DNA of 64,000 nucleotides from Arthrobacter sp. Soc17.1.1.1. Lineage in GTDB: Bacteria > Actinomycetota > Actinomycetes > Actinomycetales > Micrococcaceae. The notes beneath the pieces were generated by a model. That model had not been told where the DNA came from. It worked only from the letters and a program-made list of their open reading frames with translations, and made no database searches. Within the stretch, counting starts at the first letter, position 1, and each line of letters begins with the position of its first letter. The DNA lies in the NCBI RefSeq assembly GCF_036867195.1, contig NZ_JBAJII010000001.1:1302001-1366000 (forward strand). Reading direction: 5' to 3'. Below are positions 9,764 to 19,080 of the stretch, piece after piece. Both the position numbers and the translations under genes were made by a program.

Positions 9764-10534
9764 ATGACCGAACACCTGCCCGTCGCCGTCCTCGGAGCCC
9801 GGGGCCGCATGGGCTCCGAGGCCGTCCGCGCCGTCGAGGCGGCACCCGACCTCGAACTCGTCGCGGCCCTCGGCAGCAGCGACCCGCTCGATTCCCTCGT
9901 GTCCGCCGGGGCGCGCGTCGTCGTCGACCTGACCGTGCCCGACGCCACGTTCGACAACGTCGCCTTCGCCGTGGAACACGGCATGCACGCCGTGGTCGGG
10001 ACCACGGGCTGGTCCGCGGAACGGCTCGGACGCCTCCGGTCCCTGCTGGCGGCCTCGCCCGCCACGGGGGTCCTGATCGCCCCGAACTTCGCCCTCGGGT
10101 CCGTGCTCGCCACGGCGTTCGCCGCCACCGCGGCCCGCTACTTCGAGTCGGTCGAGATCGTGGAGCTGCACCACCCGGACAAGGTGGACGCCCCCTCGGG
10201 CACCGCCGTCCGGACCGCGCAGCTCATGGCCGACGCCCGGGCCGCCGCCGGCGTCCCGACCGGACCCGACGCCACGCGCGACACGCTCGACGGCGCCCGC
10301 GGGGCCACGGTCGACGGCATCGCCGTGCACTCCGTGCGCCTCCGCGGGCTCACCGCGCACCAGGAGGTGCTGCTCGGCGGCCCGGGGGAGCAGCTGACCA
10401 TCCGGCACGACTCCTACGACCGCGCGTCCTTCATGCCCGGGGTCCTCCTCGGGATCCGGTCCGTGGCCGACCACCCCGGCTTGACGGTCGGCCTCGACGG
10501 CTACCTCGACCTGCAGGCCGGCGGGAGCCGGTGA
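9764..10534 (+). CDS. dapB: 4-hydroxy-tetrahydrodipicolinate reductase
   Basis: 256 aa, normal length. It reduces the DapA product in the diaminopimelate/lysine pathway. The N-terminal nucleotide-binding loop is VLGARGRMG; the catalytic segment ELHHPDKVDAPSGTA carries the His and Lys; GTTGWS and APNFALGS are further family motifs. The ATG is probably read from a leaderless mRNA (see the TAGGGT box). dapA (12372) and dapF (25485) are nearby but not in the same operon. The 3' end overlaps the next gene by 4 nt. Confidence 0.96.
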   Translation: MTEHLPVAVLGARGRMGSEAVRAVEAAPDLELVAALGSSDPLDSLVSAGARVVVDLTVPDATFDNVAFAVEHGMHAVVGTTGWSAERLGRLRSLLAASPATGVLIAPNFALGSVLATAFAATAARYFESVEIVELHHPDKVDAPSGTAVRTAQLMADARAAAGVPTGPDATRDTLDGARGATVDGIAVHSVRLRGLTAHQEVLLGGPGEQLTIRHDSYDRASFMPGVLLGIRSVADHPGLTVGLDGYLDLQAGGSR

Positions 10535-11007
10535 CCGTGCTGGAGTTCTACCGGAAGTACAAGGTCCGGCTCGGCGTCCTGCTCATCACGGCCCTGCTCG
10601 TCTTCTGGCTCGCCGTGGCCTTCCAGCGCAGCTTCCTGCTCCTTAGCGACCCGGAGCCGGTGGCGAAGGCCATCGGTGCCGGCTACCTCCTGCTGCCCTG
10701 CATCGGCGCGTGGGCGCTGATCCGCGAGCTGCTCTTCGGCGCGCAGACTCAGCGCATGGCGCGGCAGCTGGAGGGCGAGGGCGGGCTCCCCGTCGACGAC
10801 CTGCCGAGGACGCCCTCCGGCCGGATCGTGCGCTCCGCCGCGGACGAGGCGTTCCCCGCGTACCAGGCCGAGGTCGAGGCCGATCCCGGGAACTGGCGCA
10901 GCTGGTTCCGGCTCTCGTGCGCCTACGACGCCGCCGGCGACCGCAAGCGGGCGCGCAAGGCGATGCGCGATGCCGCGAAGCTGTACCGGCAGGACGCAGC
11001 GGCCTAG
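10531..11007 (+). CDS. Small membrane protein with C-terminal TPR-like helices
   Basis: 158 aa, starting at a GTG that overlaps the dapB stop (GTGA). Two hydrophobic helices lie at about residues 14-34 and 50-67. A soluble tail follows, containing AFPAYQAEVEADPGNWRSWFRLSCAYDAAGDRKRARKA in outline, which looks like a tetratricopeptide hairpin. No enzymatic motif is seen. After the TAG stop the same frame stays open for 17 more codons with strongly coding-like composition (LQVERELERYGYVLRDL) and ends at 11061, so this copy may be truncated by a nonsense change. Confidence 0.75.
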   Translation: MTVLEFYRKYKVRLGVLLITALLVFWLAVAFQRSFLLLSDPEPVAKAIGAGYLLLPCIGAWALIRELLFGAQTQRMARQLEGEGGLPVDDLPRTPSGRIVRSAADEAFPAYQAEVEADPGNWRSWFRLSCAYDAAGDRKRARKAMRDAAKLYRQDAAA

Positions 11008-11057
11008 CTGCAGGTCGAGCGGGAGCTCGAGCGGTACGGGTACGTCCTGCGGGACCT

Positions 11058-12239
11058 CTAGCGCCGCACCTCCGCTCGGCCCTCGCGCGCCGCGTTCGCG
11101 GCCCCGGAGGCGAGGAGCTCCAGCGGGCCGCGCGAGTGCACGCGCTGGAACAGGACGCCGATCGCCACCGCGACGACCACCTGCGCCCAGAACAGCTGCA
11201 CCGGGTCGGGCAGGGGCACCAGCTGGTCCGCCCAGCTCATCACGCAGACGTGGAGCGTGTAGAGCGTCAGCGTCATGGCACCCGGCGCCGAGAGGGGCAG
11301 GAGCGCCTGCCGGAACCGCCGCGTCAGCAGGAGGCACACCGCGATGACGGCCGCGGCGGACCCGGCCACGTGCACCAGGTCCAGGGTGGTGCCCGAGTGG
11401 GGTGCGCTGACGGCCAGCCACCACCAGGACCCCGACTGCTCCACACCCGCGAGTCCGACGTCGAGCATCGCCTCGAGCGGGTAGCGGCTGCCCTCGGGTG
11501 TCGCGAGGAGCGCGGCGAGTCCGCCCCCGGGCCCCAGCAGCTGGGCGCTCACGAACCGCGCGCCGACCGCGGCGACGATCCCCGCCCCGAGCAGGGCCAG
11601 CTGCACGCCCAGCCGGGAGAGGTCCAGCCGCCCGATGAGCATGCCGACGAGGAGGAAGCCGAGCCACTGCAGCACCGGGTAGTAGCCGGTCAGGAAGGCG
11701 TCCGCGGCCAGCGTCCGCGGCTCGAGGAAGTGCTCGAAGAGCGGGTTGCCGCCGACCGACGACGGCGCGACGCCCTCCGTCACGACCGGGCGCAGCAGGT
11801 ACGCCGCGACGGGCGCCAGGAGCACCCAGCCCGCGGCCCACGCCGCGAGCGGCCGGACCCGGAGGCCCGTGAAGGGCAGGGCGACGAGGAAGAGCACGCC
11901 GTAGTGGAACAGGATGATCGCGATGTTCGTCTCCACCCCGCCGAGGACGAGGCCGATCAGCGCGATGATCACGGCCCGCACGGCGATGCCCGTCCGGTCC
12001 GCGGACAGCAGCCGGTCGCGGTGCGGCGAGCGGCCTCCCGTCAGGAGGGCCAGGCCGATGCCGGCGACGACGGCGAACAGCCCCGAGGCGCGGCCGGAGA
12101 AGACCTGCGCCGTCCAGGTGGCATCGATGGTGCCCGGCGCGTAGAGCGGCAGGACGTGGGTGCTCATCATGCCGAAGAGGGCCACGCCGCGGGCGGCGTC
12201 GATCCCGGTCAGCCGCCGGGGAGCGGACGTCGTGTGCAT
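11058..12239 (-). CDS. DUF418 / YeiB-like multi-pass membrane protein
   Basis: 393 aa, nearly all hydrophobic helices. The N-terminus TGIDAARGVALFGMMSTHVLP matches the acyltransferase/DUF1624-like start of the YeiB family. The C-terminal FQRVHSRGPLELL is the GPLE motif of DUF418. Its role is unknown; acyl transfer to cell-surface glycans is a family-level guess. I chose ATG 12239. An in-frame ATG upstream would give a longer, less family-like start. It is divergent from dapA with 132 nt between start codons and convergent with the TPR-like gene, whose open frame runs into its end. Confidence 0.82.
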   Translation of the reverse strand: MHTTSAPRRLTGIDAARGVALFGMMSTHVLPLYAPGTIDATWTAQVFSGRASGLFAVVAGIGLALLTGGRSPHRDRLLSADRTGIAVRAVIIALIGLVLGGVETNIAIILFHYGVLFLVALPFTGLRVRPLAAWAAGWVLLAPVAAYLLRPVVTEGVAPSSVGGNPLFEHFLEPRTLAADAFLTGYYPVLQWLGFLLVGMLIGRLDLSRLGVQLALLGAGIVAAVGARFVSAQLLGPGGGLAALLATPEGSRYPLEAMLDVGLAGVEQSGSWWWLAVSAPHSGTTLDLVHVAGSAAAVIAVCLLLTRRFRQALLPLSAPGAMTLTLYTLHVCVMSWADQLVPLPDPVQLFWAQVVVAVAIGVLFQRVHSRGPLELLASGAANAAREGRAEVRR

Positions 12240-12358
12240 CCCGCCATGGTCCCACAGGCACCCCCGGTGGTCCTGTGCGCGCCGCATGCATGCCGTGTGC
12301 CCGCAGGCGCCCCCAGGCGCCCCCGGGTACCCGTCCCACCCGGCACCGCGCGAGCGGG

Positions 12359-12364
12359 TAACGT
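12359..12364 (+). promoter_or_regulatory. Candidate -10 box of dapA (leaderless)
   Basis: TAACGT followed by TTTCCCC and the ATG. No purine-rich ribosome binding site exists, so transcription probably starts at or next to the ATG. Confidence 0.5.
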
Positions 12365-12371
12365 TTTCCCC

Positions 12372-13301
12372 ATGGTCGACACCCCCTCGCGCACGCTCCC
12401 GTTCGGTTCCCTCGTCACGGCGATGGTCACGCCCTTCACCGCCGACGGCGCCGTGGACTTCGACGCCACCGCCGCCCTCGCCGCCCGCCTGGTCGACGAC
12501 GGCTGCGACGGCCTCGTGGTGTCGGGCACCACGGGGGAGACGTCCACGCTGGAGGACTCCGAGAAGGAGGACCTCTACCGTGTGGTCGCCGAGACGGTGG
12601 GAGACCGGGCGCGCGTCATCGCGGGCACCGGAACGAACCACACCTCGCACTCCGTCGAGATGGCGCGGCGCGCCGAACGGGCGGGCGCCCACGCGCAGCT
12701 CGTCGTCACGCCCTACTACAACAAGCCCACCCAGGCCGGTGTGCTGGCCCACTTCGAGGCCGTCGCCGCGGCCAGCGACCTGCCGGTCATGGTCTACGAC
12801 ATCCCCGGCCGCTCCGGGATCCCCATCACCACCGAGACGATGCTGCGGCTCGCCGAGAACCCGAGGATCGGCGCCCTGAAGGACGCGAAGGCGGACTTCG
12901 CCGCCATCACCCGGGTCCTCGCCTCCACCGACCTCGACGTCTACTCCGGCGACGACGGCCTCACCCTGCCGTGGATGGCCGCGGGAGCCGTCGGCGTCGT
13001 CAGCGTCACGGCGCACGTCGCCACACGGGCCTTCCGGGCCCTGGTGGACGCAGCGGCCGCCGGCGACTTCGCGGAGGCCCGCCGGGTCCACTTCGAGCTC
13101 GACCCCGTGATCCGCGCGGTGATGACGCACATCCCGGGCGCGGTCTCCGCGAAGGAGATCCTGCACCGGCGGGGCGTGCTGCCGAACGCCGTCGTGCGCC
13201 TGCCCCTCGTCGGACCCGAGCCCCACGAACTCGAGGCGGTCCTCGCCGATCTCGCCGGCACCGGCTGGGACCCGGCGTCCGCCCGGGAGCCGCGCGCATG
13301 A
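12372..13301 (+). CDS. dapA: 4-hydroxy-tetrahydrodipicolinate synthase
   Basis: 309-aa class I aldolase condensing pyruvate with aspartate semialdehyde, the first committed lysine/diaminopimelate step. The Schiff-base lysine is K170 in GALKDAK and the catalytic tyrosine is Y142 in VYDIPGRSG. SGTTGET binds pyruvate. The short spacer to a TAACGT box indicates a leaderless transcript. Its stop overlaps the rnj start (ATGA), an arrangement common in actinobacteria. Confidence 0.96.
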   Translation: MVDTPSRTLPFGSLVTAMVTPFTADGAVDFDATAALAARLVDDGCDGLVVSGTTGETSTLEDSEKEDLYRVVAETVGDRARVIAGTGTNHTSHSVEMARRAERAGAHAQLVVTPYYNKPTQAGVLAHFEAVAAASDLPVMVYDIPGRSGIPITTETMLRLAENPRIGALKDAKADFAAITRVLASTDLDVYSGDDGLTLPWMAAGAVGVVSVTAHVATRAFRALVDAAAAGDFAEARRVHFELDPVIRAVMTHIPGAVSAKEILHRRGVLPNAVVRLPLVGPEPHELEAVLADLAGTGWDPASAREPRA

Positions 13302-14992
13302 GCGACACCCCTCCCGCCCTGCTGCCGGCCCTCCCGCCGCCGCTCGAGCCGGGCACCCTCCGGGTGGTGCCGCTCGGCGGCCTCGGGGAGATCGGCCGGA
13401 ACATGGCCGTCTTCGAGATCGGCGGCAAGCTCCTGATCGTCGACTGCGGGGTGCTGTTCCCCGAGGAGAACCAGCCCGGCGTCGACCTGATCCTGCCCGA
13501 CTTCTCCTACTTCGAGGACCGGCTCGACGACGTCGTCGGCCTCGTCCTCACGCACGGGCACGAGGACCACATCGGGGCGGTCCCGTACCTGCTGCGACTC
13601 AAGGCCGACATCCCGGTCATCGGCTCCCAGCTGACCCTCGCCCTCGTCGAGGCGAAGCTGCAGGAGCACCGCATCCGCCCGTACACGCTCACGGTGTCGG
13701 AGGGGCAGATCGAGCAGCTCGGCCCCTTCGAGTGCGAGTTCGTCGCCGTCAACCACTCCATCCCGGACGCCCTGGCCGTGTTCCTCCGCACCGAGGCGGG
13801 CACCGTCCTGCACACGGGCGACTTCAAGATGGACCAGCTGCCCCTCGACGGCCGCATCACGGACCTGCGGGCCTTCGCCCGCCTCGGCGAGGAGGGCGTG
13901 GACCTGTTCATGGTCGACTCCACGAACGCCGACGTCCCGGGCTTCACGACGGCCGAACGCGAGATCGGCCCCGTGCTGGAGAACCTGTTCGGGCAGGTGC
14001 GCAAGCGCATCATCGTCGCCTCGTTCTCCTCCCACGTGCACCGCGTGCAGCAGGTCCTCGACGCCGCCCACGCCCACGGCCGCTTCGTCTGCTTCGCCGG
14101 CCGGTCGATGGTGCGGAACATGGCCATCGCGGAGAAGCTCGGCTACCTCCGGGTGCCGGACGGCATCCTCGTGGACATCAAGAACGTGGACGACCTGCCC
14201 GACGACCGCGTGGTCCTCATGTCGACCGGCTCCCAGGGCGAACCCATGGCCGCGCTGTCCCGGATGGCCAACGGCGACCACCGCATCACGGTGGGGGAGG
14301 GCGACACCGTGATCCTCGCGTCCTCGCTGATCCCCGGCAACGAGAACGCGGTGTACCGCGTGATCAACGGACTCCTGAAGCTCGGCGCCGACGTGATCCA
14401 CAAGGGCAACGCGAAGGTGCACGTGTCCGGCCACGCCGCGGCCGGCGAACTGCTCTACTGCTACAACATCCTCCGCCCGCGGAACGTCATGCCCGTGCAC
14501 GGCGAGACACGCCACCTCATCGCGAACGGCAGGCTGGCGCAGCAGACCGGCGTGCCGGCGTCGAACGTCCTGCTGACGGAGGACGGCTCCGTGATCGATC
14601 TCGTGGACGGCACCGCCCGCATCGTCGGAGCCGTCGAGTGCGGCTACGTCTACGTGGACGGCTCCAGCGTCGGCGAGATCACGGACGCCGACCTCAAGGA
14701 CCGCCGCATCCTCGGCGAGGAGGGCTTCATCTCGATCATCACGGTCGTCAACCGCACCACGGGCAAGATCGTCTCCGGGCCGGACATCCACGCGCGGGGG
14801 TTCGCCGAGGACGAGTCCGTCTTCGACGAGATCAGGCCGAGGATCAGCGCCGCCCTCGAGGACGCCGTGACGAACACCACCGAGCACACCACGTACCAGC
14901 TCCAGCAGGTCGTCCGGCGGACCGTCGGCACCTGGGTCAACCGGCGCTACCGCAGGCGCCCCATGATCATCCCGGTGGTCCTGGAGGCCTGA
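13298..14992 (+). CDS. rnj: Ribonuclease J
   Basis: 564 aa. Metallo-beta-lactamase and beta-CASP ribonuclease with 5'-3' exo- and endonuclease activity in mRNA decay and rRNA maturation. The metal site THGHEDHIGA is at about residues 85-94, further ligands are in HTGDFKMD and NHSIPDAL, and the beta-CASP region has MSTGSQGEP and VHVSGHA. Start ATG overlaps the dapA stop. With pnp upstream, two major RNA-decay enzymes are within 13 kb. Confidence 0.95.
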   Translation: MSDTPPALLPALPPPLEPGTLRVVPLGGLGEIGRNMAVFEIGGKLLIVDCGVLFPEENQPGVDLILPDFSYFEDRLDDVVGLVLTHGHEDHIGAVPYLLRLKADIPVIGSQLTLALVEAKLQEHRIRPYTLTVSEGQIEQLGPFECEFVAVNHSIPDALAVFLRTEAGTVLHTGDFKMDQLPLDGRITDLRAFARLGEEGVDLFMVDSTNADVPGFTTAEREIGPVLENLFGQVRKRIIVASFSSHVHRVQQVLDAAHAHGRFVCFAGRSMVRNMAIAEKLGYLRVPDGILVDIKNVDDLPDDRVVLMSTGSQGEPMAALSRMANGDHRITVGEGDTVILASSLIPGNENAVYRVINGLLKLGADVIHKGNAKVHVSGHAAAGELLYCYNILRPRNVMPVHGETRHLIANGRLAQQTGVPASNVLLTEDGSVIDLVDGTARIVGAVECGYVYVDGSSVGEITDADLKDRRILGEEGFISIITVVNRTTGKIVSGPDIHARGFAEDESVFDEIRPRISAALEDAVTNTTEHTTYQLQQVVRRTVGTWVNRRYRRRPMIIPVVLEA

Positions 14993-15004
14993 CCCGGGCA
15001 CGCT

Positions 15005-15021
15005 GCCGGTCGGTGACCGGC
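15005..15021 (+). terminator. Hairpin after rnj
   Basis: Perfect 7-bp stem GCCGGTC/GACCGGC with a GGT loop, 12 nt after the rnj stop. There is no U-tract, so termination is uncertain; the surrounding 120 nt is very GC-rich and otherwise featureless apart from the ftsK -10 box. Confidence 0.35.
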
Positions 15022-15099
15022 CGCCGGCCGGCGCGTCCCCGGCCGGTTCCGCCGTCCCGGCGGGCGGCCGGGATCCGCCGGTTCGGCGACGCCGTCCGG

Positions 15100-15105
15100 T
15101 ACCGT
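15100..15105 (+). promoter_or_regulatory. Candidate -10 box of ftsK (leaderless)
   Basis: TACCGT, then 7 nt, then ATG at 15113. A GGAG only 3 nt from the ATG is too close for a normal ribosome binding site. Confidence 0.4.
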
Positions 15106-15112
15106 GGAGTGC

Positions 15113-17989
15113 ATGGCCACTCGAACCTCCCCTGCCCCGCGGGGCCAGCAGCAGACCCGCAGCAGGGGAGCGTCCGCCGCTGCCGGGACCTCCCGCGGCA
15201 AGGCGCCCGCGAAGGGCGCCACCCGCGCCCCGGCGAAGACCCGGCAGGTGCCCGTCGCCCCCGAGCCGCGGCAGGACGACCGCCCCGCCCTCCCCGTGCG
15301 CGCCGTCCAGGCCGCGTGGATGGGTGCGGCCGGCGTCGTCGGAGCCGGCGTCCGGGCCTTCGGCCACACGGTGAACCCCGAGCGGGACATCCGGCGTGAC
15401 GGGTCCGGCCTGTTCCTGCTCCTGCTCGCCCTCGCCGTCGCGGCCGTCGAGTGGTGGGCCCTCGGCGGGACGCCCGCGGACATCGTGCACGCCGCAGCCG
15501 GAGGCACCTTCGGCTGGATGGCCCTGCTCGTGCCCTTCCTGCTCGGCATCGGCGCGGTCCGCCTGTTCCGGTATCCGGAGCGCCACCGCGCCAACAACCG
15601 CATCAGCATCGGCCTGCTCGTCATCCTCTTCGCCGGCTCCGGGATCGCCCACCTCGTCGGCGGGCAGCCGGGGCTCTCGGACGGGCTGGACGCCCTCTGG
15701 CGCGCGGGCGGCGTCGTGGGCTTCCTCGTCGCCGGGCCCCTCAGCAGCGTCCTGACGGCATGGCCGGTCGGCCTGCTGCTCGGTGCAGCCATCTTCCTCG
15801 GCCTGCTGATCGTCACCGCGACGCCCTTCCGCCACATCCCCGCCCGCCTGCGCACGCTCTACGAGCACCTGATGGGCCAGGACCCCGACGACGCCCGGCA
15901 CATGCGCGACGACGGCCACGACCAGAGCTACCTCTACGAGGCGCACGGCGCCACGGCGAAGCCGGAGCCGAAGAAGCGCAAGCGCCTGTTCGGCAAGGAG
16001 AAGACGGACGCGCCCTTCGACGCCGAGCACGGGGAGCACGGTCCGGACGCCGACGGCTACGTGGGCGACGAGGCCTTCGAGCGCGCCGTCATCGAGGACG
16101 AGGAGCGCCGCGCCCGCGAGGCCGAGGCCGCCGTCCCGCCCGGTGTCCGCCGCCCGACGAAGCAGGAACTCGCCGCCGAGGAGCTCAAGCGGTCGCAGGC
16201 GAGCCGCGTGCCGCCCATGGAGGCCCCGGAACGGGCACCGGAGGGCGCCACCGAGGCCATCGACGTGGTCCCCGCCGCGAAGGCGATCATCGTCCCCTCC
16301 ACGCCGGTGCAGCCGCAGGTCCCGCCGACGCCGATCCCGCAGCGCACCGAGCAGCTGCAGCTCGCCGGCGACGTCGCCTACACGCTGCCGCCGTCGGACT
16401 ACCTCCCGGCCGGCACCCCGCCGAAGGAGCGCTCCGAGGCCAACGACGCCGTCGTCGCCGCGCTCACGCACACGCTGGACCAGTTCAACGTGGACGCGAA
16501 GGTCACCGGCTTCTCGCGCGGCCCGACGGTCACGCGCTACGAGATCGAACTCGCGCCGGGCACGAAGGTGGAGCGGGTCACGGCCCTGTCGAAGAACATC
16601 TCCTACGCCGTCGCCAGCTCCGACGTGCGCATCCTCTCGCCCATCCCCGGCAAGTCGGCCATCGGCATCGAGATCCCCAACACGGACCGCGAGACGGTGT
16701 CCCTGGGCGACGTGCTGCGCTCCGGCAACGCCCGCAAGACCGACCACCCGATGGTCATGGGCGTCGGCAAGGACGTCGAGGGCGGGTTCGTCGTCGCGAA
16801 CCTCGCCAAGATGCCGCACCTCCTCGTCGCCGGCGCGACCGGCGCGGGCAAGTCCTCCTTCGTGAACTCGATGATCACCTCCATCCTCATGCGGTCCACA
16901 CCCGACGAGGTGCGCATGGTCATGGTGGACCCCAAGCGCGTGGAGCTGACGGCCTACGAGGGCGTCCCGCACCTCATCACGCCGATCATCACGAACCCGA
17001 AGAAGGCCGCCGAGGCGCTGCAGTGGGTGGTCCGCGAGATGGACACGCGCTACGACGACCTCGCGAACTACGGCTACAAGCACATCGACGACTTCAACAA
17101 GGCGGTCCGGAACGGCAAGGTGGTCCCGCCCGAGGGCTCCAAGCGCGTGGTCCGTCCCTACCCGTACCTCCTGGTCATCGTGGACGAGCTCGCCGACCTC
17201 ATGATGGTGGCGCCCCGCGACGTCGAGGACTCGATCGTGAGGATCACGCAGCTCGCGCGCGCCGCCGGCATCCACCTCGTCCTCGCGACCCAGCGGCCGT
17301 CGGTGGACGTCGTCACGGGCCTCATCAAGGCGAACGTGCCGTCGCGCATGGCCTTCGCGACGTCCTCCGTCACGGACTCCCGCGTGGTCCTCGACCAGCC
17401 CGGCGCCGAGAAGCTGATCGGCCAGGGCGACGCCCTGTTCCTGCCGATGGGCGCCTCCAAGCCCATGCGCGTGCAGGGGGCCTGGGTCACCGAGTCCGAG
17501 ATCCACCGCGTCGTGGAGCACGTGAAGGGCCAGCTGCAGGCTACCTACCGCGAGGACGTCGCCGTCGAGGCGCCGAAGAAGCAGATCGACGACGACATCG
17601 GGGACGACCTCGAGGTGCTGCTGCAGGCCACCGAGCTCGTCGTCACCACCCAGTTCGGCTCCACCTCGATGCTGCAGCGCAAGCTCCGCGTGGGCTTCGC
17701 GAAGGCGGGACGGCTCATGGACCTCCTCGAGTCACGCGGCGTCGTCGGACCGTCGGAGGGCTCCAAGGCCCGCGACGTCCTCGTCAAGCCGGACGACCTC
17801 GAGCCGGTCCTCGCCGCGATGCGCGGGGACGAGCCGCCGGCCGCGCCCCGCCCCGCCCCGGGGCCCGTGGACCTCGTGGCCGAGGACCTCGCCTCGCGGC
17901 CGCAGGCCGTCGACTATTACGACGGCGACGCCTCCGGCGGATCCGACGACGACGGCGGCGAGGACGCCTGGAACCTGACCGGCAGGTAG
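15113..17989 (+). CDS. ftsK: DNA translocase FtsK/SpoIIIE
   Basis: 958 aa. It pumps chromosomal DNA through the closing septum. A basic Ala/Pro-rich N-terminus is followed by about four membrane helices (residues roughly 95-240), a charged linker, and the motor domain: Walker A GATGAGKSS near residue 578, Walker B VIVDELADLMM near 690. The C-terminal winged-helix gamma domain (ATELVVTTQFGSTSMLQRKLRVGF) recognises KOPS-type sites. ATG 15113 was preferred to a GTG at 15104, which overlaps the -10 box. pgsA follows within 7 nt. Confidence 0.95.
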   Translation: MATRTSPAPRGQQQTRSRGASAAAGTSRGKAPAKGATRAPAKTRQVPVAPEPRQDDRPALPVRAVQAAWMGAAGVVGAGVRAFGHTVNPERDIRRDGSGLFLLLLALAVAAVEWWALGGTPADIVHAAAGGTFGWMALLVPFLLGIGAVRLFRYPERHRANNRISIGLLVILFAGSGIAHLVGGQPGLSDGLDALWRAGGVVGFLVAGPLSSVLTAWPVGLLLGAAIFLGLLIVTATPFRHIPARLRTLYEHLMGQDPDDARHMRDDGHDQSYLYEAHGATAKPEPKKRKRLFGKEKTDAPFDAEHGEHGPDADGYVGDEAFERAVIEDEERRAREAEAAVPPGVRRPTKQELAAEELKRSQASRVPPMEAPERAPEGATEAIDVVPAAKAIIVPSTPVQPQVPPTPIPQRTEQLQLAGDVAYTLPPSDYLPAGTPPKERSEANDAVVAALTHTLDQFNVDAKVTGFSRGPTVTRYEIELAPGTKVERVTALSKNISYAVASSDVRILSPIPGKSAIGIEIPNTDRETVSLGDVLRSGNARKTDHPMVMGVGKDVEGGFVVANLAKMPHLLVAGATGAGKSSFVNSMITSILMRSTPDEVRMVMVDPKRVELTAYEGVPHLITPIITNPKKAAEALQWVVREMDTRYDDLANYGYKHIDDFNKAVRNGKVVPPEGSKRVVRPYPYLLVIVDELADLMMVAPRDVEDSIVRITQLARAAGIHLVLATQRPSVDVVTGLIKANVPSRMAFATSSVTDSRVVLDQPGAEKLIGQGDALFLPMGASKPMRVQGAWVTESEIHRVVEHVKGQLQATYREDVAVEAPKKQIDDDIGDDLEVLLQATELVVTTQFGSTSMLQRKLRVGFAKAGRLMDLLESRGVVGPSEGSKARDVLVKPDDLEPVLAAMRGDEPPAAPRPAPGPVDLVAEDLASRPQAVDYYDGDASGGSDDDGGEDAWNLTGR

Positions 17990-17995
17990 CCTGAC

Positions 17996-18586
17996 ATGGT
18001 GAACAGCTCCCCGAGCCCGGCGGTGCCGGTCCTGAACATCGCGAACGTCCTCACCGTCCTGCGGATCGTGCTCGTCCCGTTCTTCATCTGGTTCCTCCTG
18101 CTCGACGACGGGCAGGCCGGACTGTTCCGCTGGCTCGCGGTCCTCACCTTCGTGGTCGCGATCTACACGGACAAGCTGGACGGCGACCTGGCGCGCAGCC
18201 GCGGGCTCATCACCGACTTCGGCAAGATCGCCGATCCCATCGCCGACAAGCTCCTCATCGGGTCCGCGCTCGTGCTGCTCTCCGCGCTGGGGGAGCTCTG
18301 GTCGTGGGTGACGATCGTCATCCTCGTCCGTGAGCTCGGCATCACGCTCCTGCGCTTCGCGGTCATCCGGTACGGCGTGATGCCCGCCTCCCGCGGCGGC
18401 AAGCTGAAGACCGTCGTCCAGACCGTCGCCATCCTGCTCTTCCTGCTGCCGCTGCAGGCCCTGCTGGGCGAATGGGCGTGGTGGCTCTCCGCCTCGGTCA
18501 TGGCGGCCGCCGTCGTCATCACCGTGGTGACCGGCGTGGACTACGTCGTCCAGGCAGTCCGCCTCCGGGCGGGCGCCCGGAGGTGA
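17996..18586 (+). CDS. pgsA: CDP-diacylglycerol-glycerol-3-phosphate 3-phosphatidyltransferase
   Basis: 196 aa with about five membrane helices. The CDP-alcohol phosphotransferase signature is clear: DKLDGDLARSRGLITDFGKIADPIADK in outline, with the four catalytic aspartates. It makes phosphatidylglycerophosphate for PG and cardiolipin. A GTG three bases downstream of the ATG is an alternative start. The ftsK-pgsA-cinA order is a known actinobacterial arrangement; its 3' end overlaps cinA by 4 nt. Confidence 0.92.
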   Translation: MVNSSPSPAVPVLNIANVLTVLRIVLVPFFIWFLLLDDGQAGLFRWLAVLTFVVAIYTDKLDGDLARSRGLITDFGKIADPIADKLLIGSALVLLSALGELWSWVTIVILVRELGITLLRFAVIRYGVMPASRGGKLKTVVQTVAILLFLLPLQALLGEWAWWLSASVMAAAVVITVVTGVDYVVQAVRLRAGARR

Positions 18587-19080
18587 GCGGCGCGCAGCTC
18601 GCGTCCGACGTCGTCGCCCTCGCCACCCGGCTGGGCCTCACCGTGGCGACGGCCGAATCCCTCACCGCCGGGATGGTCGCCGCGGCCATCGCGGAGGTGC
18701 CCGGCGCCTCGTCCGTCCTGCAGGGCGGCATAGTGGCCTACCAGGTATCCGTCAAGCAGAACCTCCTGGGCGTCGACGCCCGGCTCCTCGCCGAAGCGGG
18801 CGCCGTCGATCCGCGCGTCGCCGAGGCGATGGCACGCGGGGCGCGGGAGGCCCTCGCGGCCGACATCGGCGTCGCGACCACCGGCGTCGCCGGGCCCGCC
18901 GCGCACGAGGGCAAGCCCGTGGGCACCGTGTTTACGGCGATCTCGTCGTCCTCGGGCGCGGAAGCGTTCGAGCACCACTTCTCCGGCGGCCGCGACGAGA
19001 TCCGCAGCGCCTCCCGCGACGCCGCGCTCTCGGAGCTCCTCGGGGCCCTGTCCAGGGGAACAAACCGTGCGTGGGGGTAG
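18583..19080 (+). CDS. cinA: CinA C-terminal domain protein (nicotinamide-nucleotide amidase, PncC type)
   Basis: 165 aa, only the amidase domain of CinA. Family segments TVATAESLTAGMVAAAIAEVPGASSV and VATTGVAGPAAHEGKPVGTVF are clear, including the catalytic Ser and the GVAGP loop. It deamidates nicotinamide mononucleotide in NAD salvage. GTG start overlaps the pgsA stop, and the pgsA end supplies GGAGG directly upstream. The competence role implied by the old name is not shown here. Confidence 0.9.
   Translation: MSGAQLASDVVALATRLGLTVATAESLTAGMVAAAIAEVPGASSVLQGGIVAYQVSVKQNLLGVDARLLAEAGAVDPRVAEAMARGAREALAADIGVATTGVAGPAAHEGKPVGTVFTAISSSSGAEAFEHHFSGGRDEIRSASRDAALSELLGALSRGTNRAWG

Noticed and set aside
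12941..17521. A 1526-codon open frame on the minus strand opposite dapA, rnj and ftsK
   Set aside because: It mirrors strongly conserved genes. High GC leaves few stop codons on the opposite strand, and its composition (Asp/His/Arg/Gly-rich) is not protein-like.
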